From Clostridia bacterium (GTDB taxonomy: Bacteria > Bacillota > Clostridia > Oscillospirales > UBA644): a stretch of 37,184 nucleotides of DNA. Both the position numbers and the translations under genes were made by a program. Where the stretch lies: positions 1 through 37,184 of the forward strand of contig JAFSHW010000003.1 in NCBI GenBank assembly GCA_017440085.1, read 5' to 3'. The notes under the pieces are model-generated. The model did no database searches. It saw nothing but the letters and a program-made list of their open reading frames with translations, and was not told the DNA's origin. Positions 33,907-37,184 of the stretch are shown in pieces. Within the stretch, counting starts at the first letter, position 1; every line of letters begins with the position of its first letter.

Positions 33907-34548
33907 ATGGATTACAAGCGTTTAAGATTGGGTTCTTTTATCACTAATACTTATATTATTGAAGATATGGAAAGCGGCACAGCTATTATAATCGACCCTG
34001 CCGATTCACACGAAAAAATAGAAAAAGTTCTGGATGGGCTAGTTCCTAAAATTATTCTTCTTACTCACGGTCACTCCGACCATATGTATGAAATACAGTA
34101 TTTTAGGGAAAAATATGGCTCTGAGGTTTATGCTCATAGTTTAGAGGCTCCTTATTTTGAAAATGAGGATTTCAGAAATCCTGCCCAAGTACCTGTTGAA
34201 GAAAGGGAATACGTTTGCGATAAAACAGTTTCTGACGGAGATATTATAGAATTCGGGCCGTATAAATTGCAGGTTATACATACCCCCGGGCATACTCCCG
34301 GTTCTGTGTGTTATTATTGCGAAGCTGAAAAAGTTCTGTTCAGCGGAGATACTCTTTTCTGCGGTTCAATAGGAAGAACTGATTTCCCGTTGAGTAACCC
34401 GTCAGTAATGAAAGATTCCGTTCTTCGCTTGATGAAGCTCTCTGATGAGGTTCGCCTTGAATCGGGTCACGGTTTTTCTTCAACCATCGGTAAGGAAAGG
34501 GCTTCAAATCCTTTCGTTCAGGCCTTTAACGCAGGAATTGACTTATGA
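33907..34548 (+). CDS. MBL-fold metallo-hydrolase (glyoxalase II-like)
   Basis: Cytoplasmic zinc hydrolase of 213 residues. The HxHxDH motif is THGHSDH at 53-59 (His54, His56, Asp58, His59), and the later zinc ligands are in HTPGHTPGSV, LFSGDTLFCG and ESGHGF. The arrangement matches glyoxalase II-like hydrolases, but the C-terminal helical domain of true hydroxyacylglutathione hydrolase is missing. The natural substrate is unknown. The Shine-Dalgarno is weak. Its stop overlaps the start of hemZ by four nucleotides (ATGA), indicating coupling. Confidence 0.88.
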   Translation: MDYKRLRLGSFITNTYIIEDMESGTAIIIDPADSHEKIEKVLDGLVPKIILLTHGHSDHMYEIQYFREKYGSEVYAHSLEAPYFENEDFRNPAQVPVEEREYVCDKTVSDGDIIEFGPYKLQVIHTPGHTPGSVCYYCEAEKVLFSGDTLFCGSIGRTDFPLSNPSVMKDSVLRLMKLSDEVRLESGHGFSSTIGKERASNPFVQAFNAGIDL

Positions 34549-35930
34549 AACTTGAAATAATAAACCACGATTTTCGTTTTGATTGCGAAAATATGTGTAT
34601 GTTGTTTTTTCCAAATACTAAATTTGCCGCAGGAACGGATGACGGAAGATCTGTAAAAACTTGGTTTGACGGAAATATCGCTTATGCGGAATTTCCCGAT
34701 GAAGACGGAAAAATGTTTTCTGCTTCAGCCGAAATTCAACCGATTCTTTACGATAAAGAAAAAGCTGCTGTAAAGACGGCTATGTTTAAAGCTTTTTCTC
34801 AAGCAACCGGAATGCGTCCCCCTTGGGGAATCCTTACGGGAATCCGCCCCGTATCCTTTTGGCTGAAAATGACTGATATGTACGGCGAAAAAGCTTCAGA
34901 AATTTTGGAAAAGTACTATTTGGTTTTGCCCGAAAAAATTAACCTTTGCCAAGAAACTGCCGTGGAAAGAGCTGAAACTGCGGCAATGTGCAAGCCCGAT
35001 ACCGTCAGCCTTTACGTCTCAATTCCGTTTTGCCCAAGCAGATGTAAATATTGCTCCTTCGTTTCGGGTTCAACTGAAAAAGAGCATAGGCATATTCCGA
35101 AATATTTGGAAGTTTTAAAAAAAGAACTTTCGGAAAAGGCTGAAATCATACGAAATTCAAGCCAAAAACTTCAAACAGTTTATATCGGCGGAGGAACGCC
35201 TTCCGTGCTTTCAGCCGAACAGTTGGACGAGCTTTTGGGGCATATCAATAACGCTTTTGACCTTTCCCATATGTGCGAGTTTACAGTTGAGGCAGGTCGC
35301 CCCGATACTATAACATTTGGGAAAATTCAGTCTCTTGTGAAAAATGGTGTAACTCGCGTAAGCGTAAACCCACAAACTCTCAACGACGAGGTCCTCAGAA
35401 TCGTGGGCAGAAAGCATACGGTAGAAGATTTTTATAGGGTCTATGATATGGTATCAAAGACGGAGCTTTCAGTAAATATCGACCTGATAGCAGGCTTGCC
35501 GGGAGAAAATGCCGAAGGATTTGCAGATGGTGTCAGAAAAATTACAGAGCTTTCCCCCGATAATATAACAGTTCACTCTCTTTATATCAAGCGTGCTGCG
35601 GATTACGGTATGGATGGCTCCGGAAAGAAATTCGTCTGCGCAGGGGCTGATGAAGGAACCAAAATGCTTACTTTAGGGGCAGAAATCCTTCATTCAAAAA
35701 AATATTTGCCTTATTATATGTATAGGCAGAAGAATACTGTGGGTAATAACGAAAATATCGGTTATGCCAAAAATGGTAAGGTTTGCAAATACAATATTCT
35801 TATGATGGACGATCTTCAAACTATTTACGGTTGCGGCGCGGGCAGTATGACGAAAATAGTTGACGGTACGAAAATCGAAAGGCTCAGCAATACGAAATTT
35901 GCATATAATTATATAGAAGATGCAAAATAA
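34545..35930 (+). CDS. hemZ: Coproporphyrinogen dehydrogenase HemZ
   Basis: Radical SAM enzyme, HemN/HemZ family, converting coproporphyrinogen III to protoporphyrinogen IX without oxygen. It has 461 residues. A roughly 150-residue N-terminal HemZ-specific domain contains MRPPWGILTGIRPV, followed by VSIPFCPSRCKYC with Cys163, Cys167 and Cys170 for the cluster. VYIGGGTPSVLSAEQLDELL and VNIDLIAGLPGE are barrel motifs. The four-nucleotide overlap with the MBL gene shows linkage. No other haem synthesis gene is in the window; in Clostridia HemZ is often isolated and its real product is not always clear. The last 14 nt, GATGCAAAATAAAC, also occur at 6756-6769. Confidence 0.9.
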   Translation: MKLEIINHDFRFDCENMCMLFFPNTKFAAGTDDGRSVKTWFDGNIAYAEFPDEDGKMFSASAEIQPILYDKEKAAVKTAMFKAFSQATGMRPPWGILTGIRPVSFWLKMTDMYGEKASEILEKYYLVLPEKINLCQETAVERAETAAMCKPDTVSLYVSIPFCPSRCKYCSFVSGSTEKEHRHIPKYLEVLKKELSEKAEIIRNSSQKLQTVYIGGGTPSVLSAEQLDELLGHINNAFDLSHMCEFTVEAGRPDTITFGKIQSLVKNGVTRVSVNPQTLNDEVLRIVGRKHTVEDFYRVYDMVSKTELSVNIDLIAGLPGENAEGFADGVRKITELSPDNITVHSLYIKRAADYGMDGSGKKFVCAGADEGTKMLTLGAEILHSKKYLPYYMYRQKNTVGNNENIGYAKNGKVCKYNILMMDDLQTIYGCGAGSMTKIVDGTKIERLSNTKFAYNYIEDAK

Positions 35931-35957
35931 ACTTTTAACGTTAAAGGAGAATTTTAT

Positions 35958-36881
35958 ATGTTTTGTTATGTAAATAAAGATTACGACGTTGACGTTCTCA
36001 ATAAACAGATTTCTGAAGATATTCAAGGTTTTATAAATAATTGCGAAAAGTTTTATAAATCTCAGGTTATGAATGCTTGCGATAGAATAATTGCCGAAAA
36101 CAAGACCATTATTCTGCTTTCAGGCCCTTCAGGTTCCGGTAAAACTACCACTTCCAATAAAATTAAGGAAGAGCTTATTCGCAGAGGAAAAATTGCTCAC
36201 GTGGTTTCTTTGGACGATTTCTACTGCAACAGAGACAATCTTCCAATAGTTGACGGCGTTCGTAACGCTGAAGTTGTTGAAGCTTTGGACGTAGAGGGCA
36301 TTGAACGAGCTATGCGCGAAGTTGTTACTTCAGAAGAAGTTTGGCTTCCCATATACGATTTTAAATCGGGAATAAGAACGGATAACGCACAGAAAATTAC
36401 CGTTGGCGAAGACGGGATCGTTATTTTTGAGGGTATTCACGCTCTTAACGATAGGATTATGGACCACGCTGACGAAAATTTCCGTTTTGGCATTTACGTA
36501 AGCCCTCACAGCGGTTTTACAAAAGACGGAGACTTATTTATGTCAAAGCGTGACGTTCGCTTCGTTCGCAGATTTGTTCGTGATAGCTGGTCAAGAGGCA
36601 CTGACCCTGAAGGAACTTTTGCAATGTGGGGAACAGTTTGCGAAGGGGAAGATAAATTTATCAGACCTTGTGCTTCTAAAGCTGACCTGCACATCAATAG
36701 CACTCACGCATACGAACCGGGGCTCATCGCGGGAATGGCTATTGAGCTTTTGGAAAAAGTTCAGCCCGAATCTGATTTTTACGAAAAGGCGACTGAAATT
36801 ATTCGCGAGTTAAAATACTTTGATTGTATCCCAAGAGAATACTTCCCTGAAACCTCACTTTTAAGAGAATTTGTGGGCTGA
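35958..36881 (+). CDS. Uridine kinase/nucleoside kinase family P-loop protein
   Basis: 307-residue P-loop NTPase in the uridine kinase/phosphoribulokinase group. Walker A is GPSGSGKTT at 56-64. VSLDDFYCNRDNLP supplies the substrate Asp, and IVIFEGIHALNDRI is a Walker-B-like strand, with RFVRRFVRDSW as an arginine-rich lid. It resembles the C-terminal kinase part of the threonyl-tRNA-synthetase-like uridine kinases but lacks the N-terminal TGS/HxxxH modules. The nucleoside substrate is therefore uncertain. It follows hemZ by 27 nt with AAAGGAG upstream, so it is likely last in the long operon. A weak hairpin follows its stop. Confidence 0.88.
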   Translation: MFCYVNKDYDVDVLNKQISEDIQGFINNCEKFYKSQVMNACDRIIAENKTIILLSGPSGSGKTTTSNKIKEELIRRGKIAHVVSLDDFYCNRDNLPIVDGVRNAEVVEALDVEGIERAMREVVTSEEVWLPIYDFKSGIRTDNAQKITVGEDGIVIFEGIHALNDRIMDHADENFRFGIYVSPHSGFTKDGDLFMSKRDVRFVRRFVRDSWSRGTDPEGTFAMWGTVCEGEDKFIRPCASKADLHINSTHAYEPGLIAGMAIELLEKVQPESDFYEKATEIIRELKYFDCIPREYFPETSLLREFVG

Positions 36882-36903
36882 TTTTTGAAAATGGTCAAGT
36901 TGT

Positions 36904-36941
36904 ACAAAAAGAAGTGTTACTTTTTGTTTAAAATTAACACT
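36904..36941 (+). terminator. Weak hairpin or pseudoknot-like structure after the kinase gene
   Basis: An 8-bp AT-rich stem (36904-36911 with 36920-36927) is followed by TTAAA, 22 nt after the stop. Its loop AGTGTTA (36913-36919) is complementary to TAACACT at 36935-36941, so an H-type pseudoknot is geometrically possible. AT-rich sequence makes chance pairing likely. Confidence 0.35.
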
Positions 36942-36961
36942 AAAATTTTCTTAAAATGGGC

Positions 36962-36991
36962 TTGACAAGACCGAAGAACTTGTGATATAAT
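36962..36991 (+). promoter_or_regulatory. rpsU: rpsU promoter
   Basis: Perfect TTGACA at 36962-36967, an 18-nt spacer and perfect TATAAT at 36986-36991 with an extended TGA. The 5' leader of about 65 nt contains an imperfect hairpin at about 36999-37020, TAGCACC with its partner. Confidence 0.85.
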
Positions 36992-37063
36992 ATATGGGTA
37001 GCACCATACGGGTGTTGCTAAAGTTAGTAATTACTTTTTGACGCGATGGAGGGAGGGAACTAC

Positions 37064-37184
37064 ATGTCAGAAATTAAACTTAAGGAAAATGAATCTTTGG
37101 ATAATGCACTCCGTCGTTTTAAGAGACAATGCGCAAAAGCAGGCGTAATTCAGGAGCTCAGAAAAAGAGAGCACTATGAAAAGC
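37064..37184 (+). CDS. rpsU: 30S ribosomal protein S21 (bS21), partial
   Basis: Small-subunit protein near the anti-Shine-Dalgarno end of 16S rRNA. Only the first 40 codons are inside the window: it starts [20 protein letters not shown], then [20 protein letters not shown], a typical S21 start (usual length is about 58-70). A very strong GGAGGGAGGGAAC precedes the ATG. The 3' end and any following gene lie outside. It has its own promoter and leader. Confidence 0.95.
   Translation, partial: MSEIKLKENESLDNALRRFKRQCAKAGVIQELRKREHYEK

Noticed and set aside
1..37184. CRISPR arrays, prophage, insertion sequences, tRNA and rRNA genes
   Set aside because: No regular direct repeats with spacers, no transposase or integrase frame, and no recognisable tRNA or rRNA sequence was found on either strand.

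Overview
The window looks like a chromosomal segment of a moderately AT-rich, low-GC Gram-positive bacterium of the class Clostridia, probably an Oscillospirales or Ruminococcaceae-type gut organism (the order is inference). Support comes from strong GGAGG-type ribosome binding sites, the Clostridia-specific SCIFF ranthipeptide locus (scfA/scfB), a HemZ-type coproporphyrinogen dehydrogenase, NrdR, TmcAL (YlbM), and the pyrH-frr-uppS-cdsA-dxr-rseP gene order. There is no prophage, no complete insertion sequence, no CRISPR array and no tRNA or rRNA gene. TGA is an ordinary stop here (rplQ, pyrH, cdsA, udk-like gene and others end in it).

Layout. (1) 1-2120, + strand: the end of the ribosomal alpha operon (rpsD, rpoA, rplQ), closed by a strong terminator. 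(2) 2139-3299, - strand: a Gfo/Idh/MocA oxidoreductase, divergent from (3) 3491-5950, + strand: rluB-type pseudouridine synthase and glpK. (4) 5951-6395: an AT-rich 445-nt gap with a cluster of DnaA boxes and an 18-bp palindrome. (5) 6396-12040, + strand: a YkgJ-type Cys-cluster protein, gltX, glnS, and a PiT phosphate transporter with its DUF47 partner. (6) 12047-27485, - strand: an orphan DinJ/RelB antitoxin, rpsT, uvrB-uvrA, then the run yajC, TIGR04086 membrane protein, scfA, scfB, TIM-barrel isomerase, nrdR, radC, and upstream hom-lysC and tmcAL-hydroxyacid dehydrogenase. (7) 27610-36881, + strand: a mutarotase-like gene, pyrH, frr, uppS, cdsA, dxr, rseP, an MBL hydrolase, hemZ and a uridine-kinase-like gene. 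(8) The start of rpsU runs off the right edge.

How the genes work together. Most are housekeeping: translation (rpsD, rplQ, rpsT, rpsU, gltX, glnS, frr, tmcAL, rluB), transcription (rpoA), excision repair (uvrA/uvrB), isoprenoid, envelope and phospholipid synthesis (dxr, uppS, cdsA), threonine/methionine/lysine precursor synthesis (hom, lysC), and phosphate uptake. The most distinctive system is the SCIFF/ranthipeptide locus. A 49-residue Cys-rich peptide (too short for most gene callers) lies next to its radical SAM/SPASM maturase, a small membrane protein and yajC. An uncharacterised TIM-barrel gene is translationally coupled to the maturase.

The points most worth a second look are: the single in-frame UGA at codon 110 of the otherwise full-length frr; the DnaA-box cluster between glpK and the YkgJ gene; the scf locus with a seventh cysteine and a coupled TIM-barrel enzyme; a family of imperfect palindromic intergenic repeats; a Shine-Dalgarno-supported internal start in lysC; and an orphan DinJ antitoxin with three operator-like half-sites.
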